DNA of 64,000 bases from Nodularia sphaerocarpa UHCC 0038 (GCF_022376295.1 NZ_CP060140.1:4964356-5028355); one strand, 5' to 3'; shown: positions 41,780 to 50,786, counted from the first letter of the stretch. Notes: generated by a model from the letters alone, not told the origin. Translations and numbers: made by a program.

Positions 41780-42092
41780 GACTACGTAAATAGTTTGTAG
41801 TGTAAAGCCCTGACGGGCATGGCTGCGCTTAACGCGTAGCGTCTCGTTCGCGTAGCGTCTCCGAGAGGAGATAGAGAGGACTGAAGTCCTCTCTTCCTAC
41901 ACAAAATTCTAATACACCCCACGAGGAAGAATATCATCCAAGCGAAGTTGAAGACTAGGTAAAAGCGGTGAATTAATTAGGAGATTATCGTGATATTGAA
42001 AGATAAGCAATCTCTTGAAATCATTCTTTTAATTTTAAATCTAAACACCTTGATTTAGTGATAAAATCGCAAATAGATAAAGTATTAATTAT
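41780..42092. other. Intergenic region with palindromic repeats
   Basis: 41815-41870 holds tandem GCGTAGCGTCTC units, and 41872-41893 the AGAGAGGACTGAAGTCCTCT palindrome shared with 36802-36823. The remainder is AT-rich leader for the VapBC pair. Confidence 0.65.
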
Positions 42093-42320
42093 ATGGTTAT
42101 CCCAGAACTTGAACAACAACTTCTTCAACTTTCTCCCAAGGATAAACTGCATATTATCCAACTGTTGGCACAAAGCTTGACTACAGACAATTACAATACT
42201 CGCCCAGAACAACCAAGCAAACTTTCAGAATTTTTCCGTCAATCTCCCCTAGCTGAAATTGCTGAAGAATTAGACCTCAGTAGAGATACCACTCTACCCC
42301 GTGATAGCTTTATTCCATGA
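42093..42320 (+). CDS. Antitoxin of VapBC pair
   Basis: 75 residues. The N-terminal ELEQQLLQLSPKDKLHIIQL LAQSL helices are followed by a flexible tail ending DTTLPRDSFIP. This antitoxin type is frequent before PIN-domain toxins in cyanobacteria; a DNA-binding fold is not obvious. Its TGA (42318-42320) overlaps the toxin ATG (42317-42319) in an ATGA junction, so the two are translationally coupled. Confidence 0.75.
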   Translation: MVIPELEQQLLQLSPKDKLHIIQLLAQSLTTDNYNTRPEQPSKLSEFFRQSPLAEIAEELDLSRDTTLPRDSFIP

Positions 42321-42742
42321 CCTACCTCCTTGATACTTGCTTGATTTCTGAAATTATCGCTAAACAACCAAATCAACAGGTTTTAAATTGGCTAGATGCC
42401 CAAGTTCCAGAAACACTTTACCTCAGTGTGATCACAATTGGCGAAATCACTAAAGGTATTAGCAAACTTACCACATCTAAACGCAAAGAATCTCTCACAA
42501 CATGGCTAAATGAAACCCTACCTAATCGCTTTGAACACAGAATTTTAGGTATAGATGTTTCAACAATGGTCTTGTGGGGGAACTTAGTTGGACAATTAGA
42601 ACAAAATGGGCGACCTCTACCTGCTATGGATTCTCTCATTGCAGCGATTGCTTTGCAAAACTCTCTATCACTTGTTACCCGTAACGAAAAAGATTTTGCT
42701 GGGACAGGGGTTGTAATTATTAATCCTTGGTATTCAATATAA
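42317..42742 (+). CDS. vapC: VapC-like PIN-domain ribonuclease toxin
   Basis: 141 residues, a single PIN domain with its acidic metal-binding residues in place: Asp6 (YLLDTC), Glu43 (IGEITKG), Asp105 (AMDSLIAA) and Asp126 (RNEKDF). VapC toxins cut tRNA or rRNA with Mg2+. Overlaps the antitoxin gene by four bases. A small pseudogene and family-C repeat lie downstream. Confidence 0.92.
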   Translation: MTYLLDTCLISEIIAKQPNQQVLNWLDAQVPETLYLSVITIGEITKGISKLTTSKRKESLTTWLNETLPNRFEHRILGIDVSTMVLWGNLVGQLEQNGRPLPAMDSLIAAIALQNSLSLVTRNEKDFAGTGVVIINPWYSI

Positions 42743-42796
42743 AATTTATGGCAACAATTAAACGTTCTTACTTAATTTTAATTAAGAGGAAAACAA

Positions 42797-42994
42797 ATGA
42801 TGACACCAATTGAGTTGAGAAACAAAGGTTATCAGGTTTTAGTATAAAATTTGGATCAAGTAGATGCTATTCGCTTTTTACAACAGGCTGGATGGGGAAG
42901 CGGTGACTATACACAGGAAAGAAAGGAAACTTTAGCTAAAGTAACCAGAGAAGAGTTTTGGGAAGACCTGAAGCGAATTAGAAATAAAGGGTGA
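42797..42994 (+). pseudogene. Small cyanobacterial hypothetical gene with an in-frame stop
   Basis: From ATG 42797 (AAGAGGA 8 bp upstream) the frame reads MMTPIELRNKGYQVLV, then TAA at 42845-42847, then NLDQVDAIRFLQQAGWGSGD and on through EEFWEDLKRIRNKG to TGA at 42992-42994. The uninterrupted 65-codon product matches a small protein family I recognise by pattern in cyanobacteria (ELR-KGY, VDAIRF-QQ, GSGDYT-R). A single base change at the first position of the stop (for example to GAA or CAA) would restore it. Function unknown. Often found next to TA genes. Confidence 0.65.
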
Positions 42995-43301
42995 GTTAAG
43001 AGGGTTATTCAATAGGGATTAATTTTTTTGCTAGATGAAACAAATGATGGTGCGTTGCGCTACGCGACAACACACCCTACAAATAAGGATTTTGAGTAAA
43101 TTTAATCATTTGTGTGTACACCGTAGCTTAAAGCACAGGAGAAGTAACTGGCGCGAGATTTCTAATCGCCAAGGCTAACCCTTATCGCTGGAAAAATATC
43201 CTGCTTAATATAGCCAAAATTGAATAGTTGTGTAAATCAGGTGATTTTGACCTTGGTTCTGTAGTATTTTTGGTGCAAGCCTGTCTTAAAGAGATCATCC
43301 G
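42995..43301. other. Intergenic region upstream of psb32
   Basis: Contains the right half of a family-C repeat at 43048-43080 (GGTGCGTTGCGCTACGCGAC, then AACACACCCTAC). The last 200 bp is presumably the psb32 promoter and leader; nothing else is seen. Confidence 0.6.
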
Positions 43302-44033
43302 ATGAAACAGATCCTTAACGAAATATTTAGTCTTAAAAAATACCTACTTCGGCTAATTGTACCCTTACTGATGGTAGTTCTGGGTGCTTCAGTCTTTGTC
43401 TCACCTGCATTAGCTACAGGTGTATATCAAATCCCAAACCTCAGCGCCGGTAACTGGGTTTTAGATCAAAGTGACATTATTAGTCGCGTCAACGAAGGTA
43501 AAATCAGCAGTACCTTTGAGGATTTGGCAAAAAAAACTGGTAATGAAGTCAGATTTGTGACGATTCGTCGCCTCGATTACGGTGAAACACCAGCAAGTTT
43601 TACTCAAGAACTCTTTGAAAAATGGTTTCCGACACCAGCAGCACAAGCTAATCAAACATTGGTGGTACTGGATACTGTGACCAACGGTACTGCTATTGTC
43701 ACTGGTGAAGAAGTTAAGCCCTTGTTGACTGACTCTATCGCCGAAAGTGTGGTTTCAGAAACTTTGGGTGTACCGATACGGGACGGTAACAAATACAATC
43801 AGGCATTTGTGGATGCAAGCGATCGCCTGTTCGCCGTCCTCTCTGGGGAACCAGATCCAGGTCCACCGATAGTTATTGATACTGTAAAGGTAGAAGGTAC
43901 ATTTACCAAAGCCGAAGATACGGATCAAGGTAACGCAACTGCTTGGGTAGTAGGACTGTTAATTGCTGCTACCGTGATCCCGATGGCTACTTACTTTGTC
44001 TACCAGATCAACCAACCATCATCTGAGGGCTAA
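43302..44033 (+). CDS. psb32: Psb32-like TPM-domain thylakoid protein
   Basis: 243 residues. Signal peptide about 1-38 (LIVPLLMVVLGASVFVSPAL, cleavage near ALA-TG). TPM domain about 48-185 (NWVLDQSDIISRVNEGKIS, TLVVLDTVTNGTAIVTGEEV). One C-terminal membrane helix at about 214-236 (ATAWVVGLLIAATVIPMATY) followed by a short tail. This is the Psb32 arrangement; the protein protects photosystem II from photodamage and helps its repair. Start ATG at 43302. Confidence 0.8.
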   Translation: MKQILNEIFSLKKYLLRLIVPLLMVVLGASVFVSPALATGVYQIPNLSAGNWVLDQSDIISRVNEGKISSTFEDLAKKTGNEVRFVTIRRLDYGETPASFTQELFEKWFPTPAAQANQTLVVLDTVTNGTAIVTGEEVKPLLTDSIAESVVSETLGVPIRDGNKYNQAFVDASDRLFAVLSGEPDPGPPIVIDTVKVEGTFTKAEDTDQGNATAWVVGLLIAATVIPMATYFVYQINQPSSEG

Positions 44034-44098
44034 CTGTAACAGTTATCAGTTAACAGTGAACAGTTATCAGTTAACAATTACCAACTAACTGTTCACTG
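44034..44098. repeat. Degenerate AACAGTTATCAGTTA repeats
   Basis: CTGTAACAGTTATCAGTTAA and similar units between the convergent psb32 and DUF4346 genes; related heptamers lie at 46781-46808. Confidence 0.65.
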
Positions 44099-44100
44099 AT

Positions 44101-44490
44101 TCAATCTTGAATATACTCTTGCCCTGACACTAAAGCCACCTCAGCCCGGACAAATTCGCGCCCTAAATAAGCCGCATGGTCTAACTGAGTGACTGGACAG
44201 GGCTGAGTTTCTTCAAAAATCTTGATTCCCAGTTCCTTAGCCGTCCTTCCACTAAAAACCGTTGTGTGAGTTCGTTCCACTTTACCCCTAGCAGGAATTA
44301 CCTTACCGGTTTCGGGATCGACGGCTAAACCTTTTTCATCAATGATATTGGTGAAATGTTTGGCGTAAATTAACCCCGCACCTCGATCCAAATAGATAAT
44401 GAAATATCCGCCGGGGTCAAGCTCAATATAACGTTGAGAAAGTTTATTATCAATTGCCGCCAAATCTTCAAGTATTAAATCCATAAACAT
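44101..44490 (-). CDS. DUF4346-family protein
   Basis: 129 residues, or 127 from a second ATG at 44484. The pattern RYIELDPGGYFIIYLDRGAG, YAKHFTN, LAVDPETGKVIPARGKVERT and LDHAAYLGREFVRAEVAL matches DUF4346, seen in cyanobacteria and some archaea, there sometimes joined to a tetrahydromethanopterin-methyltransferase-like domain. No catalytic role is assigned. Stands 76 bp downstream of ktrA on the same strand and might be in its transcript. Confidence 0.75.
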   Translation of the reverse strand: MFMDLILEDLAAIDNKLSQRYIELDPGGYFIIYLDRGAGLIYAKHFTNIIDEKGLAVDPETGKVIPARGKVERTHTTVFSGRTAKELGIKIFEETQPCPVTQLDHAAYLGREFVRAEVALVSGQEYIQD

Positions 44491-44566
44491 TCACAAAAGC
44501 AAACTTGTTTCTACTGGTTTTTTTACACCCATATTAAGTGTAATTCCTATCTTCCATTTATCTGAT

Positions 44567-45283
44567 TCAAATTGGCAAGCGATTAATATCTTTGTTATGG
44601 CCAATAACCACCATTGCTGAACCCCGTTCTAGACGTTTAGTGGGTTCAGGATTGATTTTAAATTTACCATCCTGACTCACGGCTAGTAAATTCAAGCCAT
44701 AGCGGTTACGCAGTTGCAGTTCCGAGACTGTTCTACCGTGAAATTCATCAGGAACAATCATCTCGACAATACTGTTATCTGGGTCGAGATCAAATCGGTC
44801 TAAAATAGATGGTTTGGTGAGCGATCGCGCGAGGGCGCAACCAGCTTCATATTCGGGAAAAACTACATGATCTGCACCCACTCGTTTCAACAGCTTACGG
44901 TGAACTTCACTAGAAGCTTTAGCCACTACATGAGGTACTCCACCCTCTTTGACATTCAAAGTGGTAATGATACTTTCTTGAACGTAGTTACCAATGGCGA
45001 TGATTACCGTATCAAATTCAAATATTCCTGCTTCTTTGAGCGCTGCTGGTTCAGTTGAGTCTAGTTGTAATGCATGACCAACTAGCTCTTCCTGTAATGC
45101 TGCTGATACTAGCTTTTCATCAACATCTGTTGCTAGTACTTGATAACCCAATTTGTGTAAAGTTGAACAGACTGATCTACCAAAACGTCCTAACCCAATT
45201 ACAGCAAATTGCTGGTTATCTCGACGCAAACTGCGAAAAAAGCCTATAGCTGACAGATTCACATTTGTTATCCTTATTTTCAC
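44567..45283 (-). CDS. ktrA: KtrA-type potassium-channel RCK regulatory subunit
   Basis: 238 residues starting at GTG 45283 (a GTG at 45262 is possible). RCK N-terminal Rossmann domain about 22-140, with FAVIGLGRFGRSVCSTLHKL and the adenine-binding acidic VLATDVDEKLV. RCK C-terminal domain about 150-235 (IVEMIVPDEFHGRTVSELQL). KtrA rings bind NAD or ATP/ADP and gate the KtrB potassium translocator, encoded 158 bp upstream on the same strand. Together they give Na+-dependent K+ uptake. Confidence 0.93.
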   Translation of the reverse strand: MKIRITNVNLSAIGFFRSLRRDNQQFAVIGLGRFGRSVCSTLHKLGYQVLATDVDEKLVSAALQEELVGHALQLDSTEPAALKEAGIFEFDTVIIAIGNYVQESIITTLNVKEGGVPHVVAKASSEVHRKLLKRVGADHVVFPEYEAGCALARSLTKPSILDRFDLDPDNSIVEMIVPDEFHGRTVSELQLRNRYGLNLLAVSQDGKFKINPEPTKRLERGSAMVVIGHNKDINRLPI

Positions 45284-45441
45284 TGCCTGGAGCCAGGGTA
45301 AAAACGATTACACTAAAATTTGTGACAAGTTTTAGGTTTTTGTTTACTCATTCATATTTTATCAGTTGATGTTACTGGCATCGATTGATTAATTAGACAT
45401 CGGACTGACAGAACCTTTTTAGAGAGGTTGTATGACATCAG

Positions 45442-46776
45442 CTATCCCACAAGTAAATTTTCTTCAGGATAGTGAATTCTAGTGGGGCGGGGGTCTCCTA
45501 GTACAGCAGCCATCAGCAGTAAAACACCGACTCGTCCTACATACATTGTCACAATTAAAATTAGCTTGCCTAGTACTGAGACGCTACTAGTAATACCTGT
45601 AGAAAGTCCTACAGTCGCAAAGGCTGATACAACTTCAAACAGCAGTTGAATAAAATTCAATGTTGGATCTGTGAGAGAAATTAAAATTGTAGACAACAGC
45701 ACCATAGTCACGGAACCAACCACAACAGCAACAGCTTTTAAAATTAAAGATATTGCTATTTTGCGTTCATATAATAAAACGTCTTCTTTGCCTTGGAGAA
45801 TTGATTTTGTACAACTGGTTAGAACTCTCAATGTTGTAGTTTTTATCCCTCCTCCTGTGCCACCCGGACTTGCACCGATAAACATCAATGCAATGGTAAT
45901 AAATAGACCAGCAGTTGTCATTTGAGCGACATCAATGCTATTAAAACCAGCCGTTCTGGTAGTAACTGATTGAAACCAAGCTACTAATAACTGTTGATAT
46001 AAGTTAAGTGAACCAAAGGTTTTGGGGTTTTTGACTTCGATGGCAAAAAATGCAATTGTCCCTAAAAATATTAAAATTAATGTTGTGCTAATTGCCACCT
46101 TAAAATCGAGAGAAAATACTAAATTGGTGTTTTTTTGCAGCAGGCGATCGCGCAACCAAAGATAGATTTCTAATATTACCTGATAACCAATGCCACCAAA
46201 GATTATCAACATTGTAATAGTAAAAACTACTAACCCAGATGACTGATATCCTACTAAGCTATCTGAAAACAAACCAAAACCTGCATTATTCCAAGCGGAA
46301 ACACTATGAAAAATTGCCAGCCAAAGTCCTTGACTCCAGCCAAAATCGGGAACAAATGCCGGGATAAGTAACAAAATGCCTGTAATTTCAAAAATCATCG
46401 TTGTGGCAATAATTGACCGGATAACTTGAGTGCTACCGTGCATTCCCGGTCGGTCTAAAGTTTGTTGAATGGCGATTTTTTGCCGCAGGTTAAATTTCCG
46501 CCCAATCAGCGTAATCAGAAAGGTGGTGGTTGTCATGTACCCCAAGCCGCCAATTTGAGCTAACAGCAAAATACACAACTGACCCCAAAAAGAAAAATCA
46601 GTCCCCGTATCAACTACAGCTAACCCCGTGACGCAAACGGCGGAGGTGGCTGTAAATAGCGCCACAATGGGGTCATTCCAAGTACCACTGCTAGTCGAGA
46701 AAGGCATCATCAGCAGGATAGTCCCCACGGTGATGACAGCTAAAAATCCCAAGCAAACTGTGCGAGAAACGGTCAT
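45442..46776 (-). CDS. ktrB: KtrB potassium translocating subunit
   Basis: 444 residues with eight membrane segments in four M1-P-M2 repeats. Filter regions each retain the conserved Gly: AVCVTGLAVVD, AWNNAGFGLF, VTTRTAGFNS and AFATVGLSTG. This is the Trk/Ktr/HKT superfamily; length and the adjacent KtrA-type gene favour KtrB. In cyanobacteria Ktr is a main K+ uptake route under hyperosmotic stress. The start codon at 46776 is only five bases from a heptamer tandem repeat that occupies the place of the leader. Confidence 0.93.
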   Translation of the reverse strand: MTVSRTVCLGFLAVITVGTILLMMPFSTSSGTWNDPIVALFTATSAVCVTGLAVVDTGTDFSFWGQLCILLLAQIGGLGYMTTTTFLITLIGRKFNLRQKIAIQQTLDRPGMHGSTQVIRSIIATTMIFEITGILLLIPAFVPDFGWSQGLWLAIFHSVSAWNNAGFGLFSDSLVGYQSSGLVVFTITMLIIFGGIGYQVILEIYLWLRDRLLQKNTNLVFSLDFKVAISTTLILIFLGTIAFFAIEVKNPKTFGSLNLYQQLLVAWFQSVTTRTAGFNSIDVAQMTTAGLFITIALMFIGASPGGTGGGIKTTTLRVLTSCTKSILQGKEDVLLYERKIAISLILKAVAVVVGSVTMVLLSTILISLTDPTLNFIQLLFEVVSAFATVGLSTGITSSVSVLGKLILIVTMYVGRVGVLLLMAAVLGDPRPTRIHYPEENLLVG

Positions 46777-46780
46777 AATC

Positions 46781-46808
46781 AGTTATCAGTTATCAGTTAT
46801 CAGTTATC
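46781..46808. repeat. Heptamer tandem repeat (AGTTATC)4 in the ktrB leader
   Basis: Four exact AGTTATC units directly upstream of the ktrB ATG (46776, minus strand). On the mRNA they read GATAACT units and leave no Shine-Dalgarno-like purine run. Confidence 0.9.
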
Positions 46809-46990
46809 AGTCAAGAAACATAATTGGGTTGAAATCCCACACCTGATGCCTTGATCAGTGTTCACTGTTCACTGTTCACTGATTTAACACCCCTAAAAGC
46901 AAAAACACTCTTCTATTCAATTAAAAACACACATGGTAGCCTACCAGTATGTTTATTTAAATTCGGCATTGTTTTAACACTGCTTTCTTC

Positions 46991-47833
46991 ATGAGTGAAA
47001 CACTATACCAGCAAATACAGCAATTTTATGACGCTTCCTCTGGTCTGTGGGAACAGATTTGGGGTGAACATATGCACCACGGCTATTACGGCGCTGATGG
47101 GAGCCAAAAAAAAGAGCGCCGACTGGCTCAAATTGATTTAATCGAAGAACTACTCAAATGGGCTGAGGTGGAAACAGCAGAAAACATTCTGGATGTGGGT
47201 TGTGGTATCGGCGGTAGTTCTCTTTATTTAGCAGGTAAGTTTAAGGCTGAAGCCACGGGGATTACTTTGAGTCCTGTACAAGCGGCTAGAGCCAACGAAC
47301 GCGCCCAATATGCCGGTTTGAAAGGTAGATGTCAGTTTCAAGTCGCAGATGCTCAAGCAATGCCTTTTGCTGACGATTCTTTTGATTTGGTCTGGTCACT
47401 GGAAAGTGGTGAACATATGCCAGATAAAACTAAGTTTTTGCAGGAGTGCTATCGAGTTTTGAAGCCTGGTGGAAAGCTGATTGTGGTGACTTGGTGTCAT
47501 CGTCCCACTGATGTCTCACCATTGACGGCGGATGAACTAAAGCATTTGCAAGAGATTTATCGGGTCTATTGTCTACCCTACGTGATTTCGTTGCCTGAAT
47601 ATGAGGCGATCGCTCGTCAACTTCCTTTAAATAATCTTCGCACGGCTGATTGGTCAACGGCTGTGGCTCCATTTTGGGATTTTGTCATTGATTCGGCTTT
47701 CACTCCCCAAGCGCTTTTCGGGTTGCTCACTTCTGGTTGGGAAACCATTCAAGGCGCGTTGTCTCTGGGATTAATGAGTGATGGTTATAAACGTGGGTTG
47801 ATTCGTTTTGCTTTGTTGTCCGGGACTAAGTAA
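46991..47833 (+). CDS. Gamma-tocopherol methyltransferase
   Basis: 280 residues. SAM-binding motif I ENILDVGCGIGGSSLYLAGK at 64-83; WGEHMHHGYYGADG near 25-37 and LVWSLESGEHMPDK are features of the tocopherol methyltransferase branch. No long transit-type N-terminus. The reaction is methylation of gamma- to alpha-tocopherol at membranes. The next gene encodes the prenyltransferase that starts the same pathway, which supports the assignment over other SAM methyltransferases. ATG start. Confidence 0.85.
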   Translation: MSETLYQQIQQFYDASSGLWEQIWGEHMHHGYYGADGSQKKERRLAQIDLIEELLKWAEVETAENILDVGCGIGGSSLYLAGKFKAEATGITLSPVQAARANERAQYAGLKGRCQFQVADAQAMPFADDSFDLVWSLESGEHMPDKTKFLQECYRVLKPGGKLIVVTWCHRPTDVSPLTADELKHLQEIYRVYCLPYVISLPEYEAIARQLPLNNLRTADWSTAVAPFWDFVIDSAFTPQALFGLLTSGWETIQGALSLGLMSDGYKRGLIRFALLSGTK

Positions 47834-48030
47834 GGGAATGGGGATTTTCAAGGAATAAAATATCTGGATAAACGAACCGCAGAGACGCAGAGGACACAGA
47901 GAAATTAGGAATAGAGAGGTTTTTTACGTTAGGTTCTTGGATGTTTTGTTTTTTTTTGGAAGTCCCTAGTCCCCCGGTTACTGAGCGTAGTCGAAGTAAC
48001 TCCCCATTCCCCATTCAAGACTTGTTGATT

Positions 48031-48120
48031 AACCTCTCCCCCAGCCCCTCTCCTGTAAGGAGAGGGGAGATAGAGTTTCCCCCATTCCCTTGTAGGGAAG
48101 GGGGGCTAGGGGGGTTAGGT
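48031..48120. repeat. Palindromic repeat, family E, double hairpin
   Basis: CCCCTCTCC/GGAGAGGGG at 48045-48067, followed by a second hairpin from CCCCCATTCCCT and AGGGAAGGGGGG. Situated between the tocopherol methyltransferase and prenyltransferase genes. Confidence 0.7.
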
Positions 48121-48177
48121 CTGCTTGACCCAAAAAGTATTGAGTTCCCACTCCCCAGTCCTTCATCTACAATTTTT

Positions 48178-49116
48178 ATGAGTCAAATTTCTGGTCAGTC
48201 TTCTAATTTTCAAAGTAATTGGCTTTATGCTTTTTGGAAGTTTTCCCGCCCTCACACGATTATTGGCACGAGTTTGAGTGTTTGGGGCTTGTATTTAATT
48301 GCTGTTGCTATCTCTTCAACTGGTTTTTCTAATGAGCAATTAATTTCTGTTCTGGGTGCTTGGATTGCCTGTTTATGTGGCAATGTTTATATTGTGGGGT
48401 TGAATCAATTAGAGGATGTTGAGATTGATAAGATTAATAAACCTCATTTACCCCTTGCATCAGGAGAATTTTCTCAGAAACAAGGACAGTTAATTGTCAT
48501 CACTATGGGCGTTTTGGCTCTGGTTGTGGCTTGGCTAACTGGTCCTTTTTTATTGGGATTAGTAGCTTCGAGTTTGGCTATTGGTACTGCTTATTCTTTA
48601 CCACCGATTCGCTTGAAGCAATTTCCCTTTTGGGCAGCACTGTGTATTTTTTCAGTGCGGGGAACTATTGTGAATTTGGGGCTATTTTTACATTTTAATT
48701 GGGCTTTAGCACAAACTCCAGCTATTCCGCCTGCGGTTTGGGTGCTGACAATATTTGTTTTGGTGTTTACTTTTGCGATCGCCATTTTTAAAGATATCCC
48801 CGATCTGGAAGGCGATCGCCTTTACAATATCACTACTTTCACCATCCAACTCGGACCACAAGCCGTCTTTAATTTGGCGCTGTGGGTGCTAACTGTTTGC
48901 TATTTGGGAATCACTTTTGTCGGTGTGCTGCGTTTTGCGTCCATTAACCCAGTATTTTTAGTGATTACTCATCTAGTCGTCCTGGCTGGAATGTGGATGC
49001 GAAGTTTATCTGTAGACTTAGAAGATAAGAGTGCGATCGCTGATTTCTACCAATTTATCTGGAAACTCTTTTACCTTGAATATATTATGTTCCCCATCGC
49101 CTGTCTTTTAGCCTAA
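48178..49116 (+). CDS. Homogentisate phytyltransferase (UbiA family)
   Basis: 312 residues from the ATG at 48178; the frame is open upstream through repeats, but nothing there resembles protein. About eight membrane helices. Prenyltransferase motifs: NQLEDVEID (Asn76, Asp80, Asp84), followed by KINKPHLPLASG, and the second KDIPDLEGD near 200. The family condenses homogentisate with phytyl diphosphate, the committed step to tocopherol. Adjacent to the methyltransferase acting last in the pathway. The TPR gene follows after 4 bp. Confidence 0.88.
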   Translation: MSQISGQSSNFQSNWLYAFWKFSRPHTIIGTSLSVWGLYLIAVAISSTGFSNEQLISVLGAWIACLCGNVYIVGLNQLEDVEIDKINKPHLPLASGEFSQKQGQLIVITMGVLALVVAWLTGPFLLGLVASSLAIGTAYSLPPIRLKQFPFWAALCIFSVRGTIVNLGLFLHFNWALAQTPAIPPAVWVLTIFVLVFTFAIAIFKDIPDLEGDRLYNITTFTIQLGPQAVFNLALWVLTVCYLGITFVGVLRFASINPVFLVITHLVVLAGMWMRSLSVDLEDKSAIADFYQFIWKLFYLEYIMFPIACLLA

Positions 49117-49120
49117 ACCT

Positions 49121-49597
49121 ATGTTAGAAAATTTCCAAACAACTGACATTTTCGCCATAATTCCAGTGGCGATCGCTTTGACAATTCTCGGTTATTTCTC
49201 TTGGAAAACTTTGGTAAGTTTAAACTCTTTCCAAAAAGGAGTAAAACTTTATGAAGAAAAAGATTATCAAGGTGCTGAAGCAGCTTTTCGTCAAGTGATT
49301 TCCAACAACTCAACTAATGACGTAGTTCGCTTATTGTTGGGAGATATTTTAAAAGAGAAAGGCAATGTCAAAGAAGCAACAGAATTATACCAGGAAGTAA
49401 TTCGCAGCAGTCCGAAAAATCCTGATGCTTACCTGCGGATAGCAAATATCTTCATGGAAGAAAACCAACCAGAAAAAGCCAAAGAAAATCTAGAACAAGC
49501 CAAAGCCTTATTGCAAAAACAAAGACAACCTCAAAGGGCGGAAAAAGTCAGTCATCTTTTAGATAAAATTACCGCTAAAATTGGCAATCAAGCCTAG
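49121..49597 (+). CDS. Membrane-anchored TPR protein
   Basis: 158 residues. One N-terminal membrane helix (FAIIPVAIALTILGYFSWKT, about 10-29), then TPR-type repeats: LYEEKDYQGAEAAFRQVISN, VKEATELYQEVIRSSPKNPD and AYLRIANIFMEENQPEKAKE. Likely a scaffold on a membrane; partner unknown. Its ATG is four bases after the prenyltransferase stop, so the two are probably cotranscribed. Confidence 0.8.
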   Translation: MLENFQTTDIFAIIPVAIALTILGYFSWKTLVSLNSFQKGVKLYEEKDYQGAEAAFRQVISNNSTNDVVRLLLGDILKEKGNVKEATELYQEVIRSSPKNPDAYLRIANIFMEENQPEKAKENLEQAKALLQKQRQPQRAEKVSHLLDKITAKIGNQA

Positions 49598-49618
49598 ATT
49601 TATCTAGCAGAGAAAAAA

Positions 49619-49669
49619 CTCCCCCTCCAACTCCCTCTTCTTACTAAGGAGAGGGTTGGGGTGAGGTTC
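49619..49669. repeat. Palindromic repeat, family E
   Basis: CTCCCCCTCCAACTCCCTCT and its partner AAGGAGAGGGTTGGGGTGAG, just after the TPR gene. Confidence 0.75.
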
Positions 49670-49754
49670 AATGTGTTACAAAATATGTAATAATAAGCCG
49701 ATTGCGCTGCGCGCAGTGCCAAAGAAAATCGCATACACTAGTTAGCTATCAATT

Positions 49755-50786
49755 GTGCAAGATACCGAATCCATCAACGACCTAGCTGCGGCTTTGCAAC
49801 AACCAGCCGATCTCAGCTTTGAACTTCCAGATCCAGAAGATGAAGAGATTTTAGAGTCAGATTTTCAAGAACAACTGGATGTAGCATGGCAGGTATGCGA
49901 TCGCTTTGACCTGCAAACCGAAATCTGGCGGGGGCGAATATTAAGGGCTATCCGCGATCGAGAAAAAAGAGGTGGTGACGGAAGAGGTACGGGATTCCTG
50001 AGATGGCTGAAAGAACGGGAAATTAGCAAAAGTCAAGCTTACGCCTGGATTCAACTAGCCAATAGTGCTGATACTCTCCTCGAAGAAGGAAAACTAGACC
50101 CAGCGTCAGTGAATAACTTTAGCAAACGCGCATTTATTGAAACCGCCAAAGCCGTCCCCGAAGTCCAACAGATGGTGAGTGAAGCGGCGCAAAAAGGCGA
50201 CCAGATTACCAGAAGAGAAGTGCGCCAACTCACCGACGAATGGACCGCCATGTCTTCGGAGTTACTACCCGAATCCGTCAAGGTAAAAGCAGCCGACAAC
50301 TCCCTTCCCTCGCGCTACATTGCCCCTCTGGTGAAGGAAATGGAAAAACTGCCAGAAGCACACCAGAAGATGATTCACACCGAAATTGCGGCTAATCCTG
50401 ACGTTGATACTCTCAAACAGGCAACTTCAGAGGCGCGTCATTTAGCTAAATATCTCAAATCAGCCGCCCAAGTCCAAGCACTGACACAGGCGGATATTGA
50501 CATTGAAACAGCCCTAGAAGAAGCCCAAAGAATTGGCTGTTTGAGTATCGCCGCCGATTTAGTCAATCAAGCGTCACAGATAGAACAAACAATTGCCAAG
50601 TTATACATGACTTGGAAACGTATCGGTAATTTAGCAGACCGGCTATATGTCGATACTGGTGCGAGTACTCCCAATTTGCGATCGCTCCTAACTTGCATCG
50701 AACCCCTGGGTGGTGAAATCATGGAACTACAACTGAGTGGCGGTACTGAACACACAATCCGTTTGCAAATTCAGGAAACGAATTAG
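49755..50786 (+). CDS. Conserved cyanobacterial hypothetical, DUF3102-like region
   Basis: 343 residues starting at GTG. Acidic N-terminus (1-40). Residues about 40-110 (DVAWQVCDRFDLQTEIWRGR, FLRWLKEREISKSQAYAWIQ LANSADTLL) resemble DUF3102/ParB-related helices found in plasmid and phage proteins. The remainder is helical with several predicted coiled coils and no catalytic motif. I cannot assign a role. No operon partner: the gene downstream is on the other strand. Confidence 0.6.
   Translation: MQDTESINDLAAALQQPADLSFELPDPEDEEILESDFQEQLDVAWQVCDRFDLQTEIWRGRILRAIRDREKRGGDGRGTGFLRWLKEREISKSQAYAWIQLANSADTLLEEGKLDPASVNNFSKRAFIETAKAVPEVQQMVSEAAQKGDQITRREVRQLTDEWTAMSSELLPESVKVKAADNSLPSRYIAPLVKEMEKLPEAHQKMIHTEIAANPDVDTLKQATSEARHLAKYLKSAAQVQALTQADIDIETALEEAQRIGCLSIAADLVNQASQIEQTIAKLYMTWKRIGNLADRLYVDTGASTPNLRSLLTCIEPLGGEIMELQLSGGTEHTIRLQIQETN

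Noticed and set aside
47941..48177. N-terminal extension of the phytyltransferase
   Set aside because: The open frame runs through family-E repeats with low-complexity Pro/Ser sequence; the family start matches the ATG at 48178.
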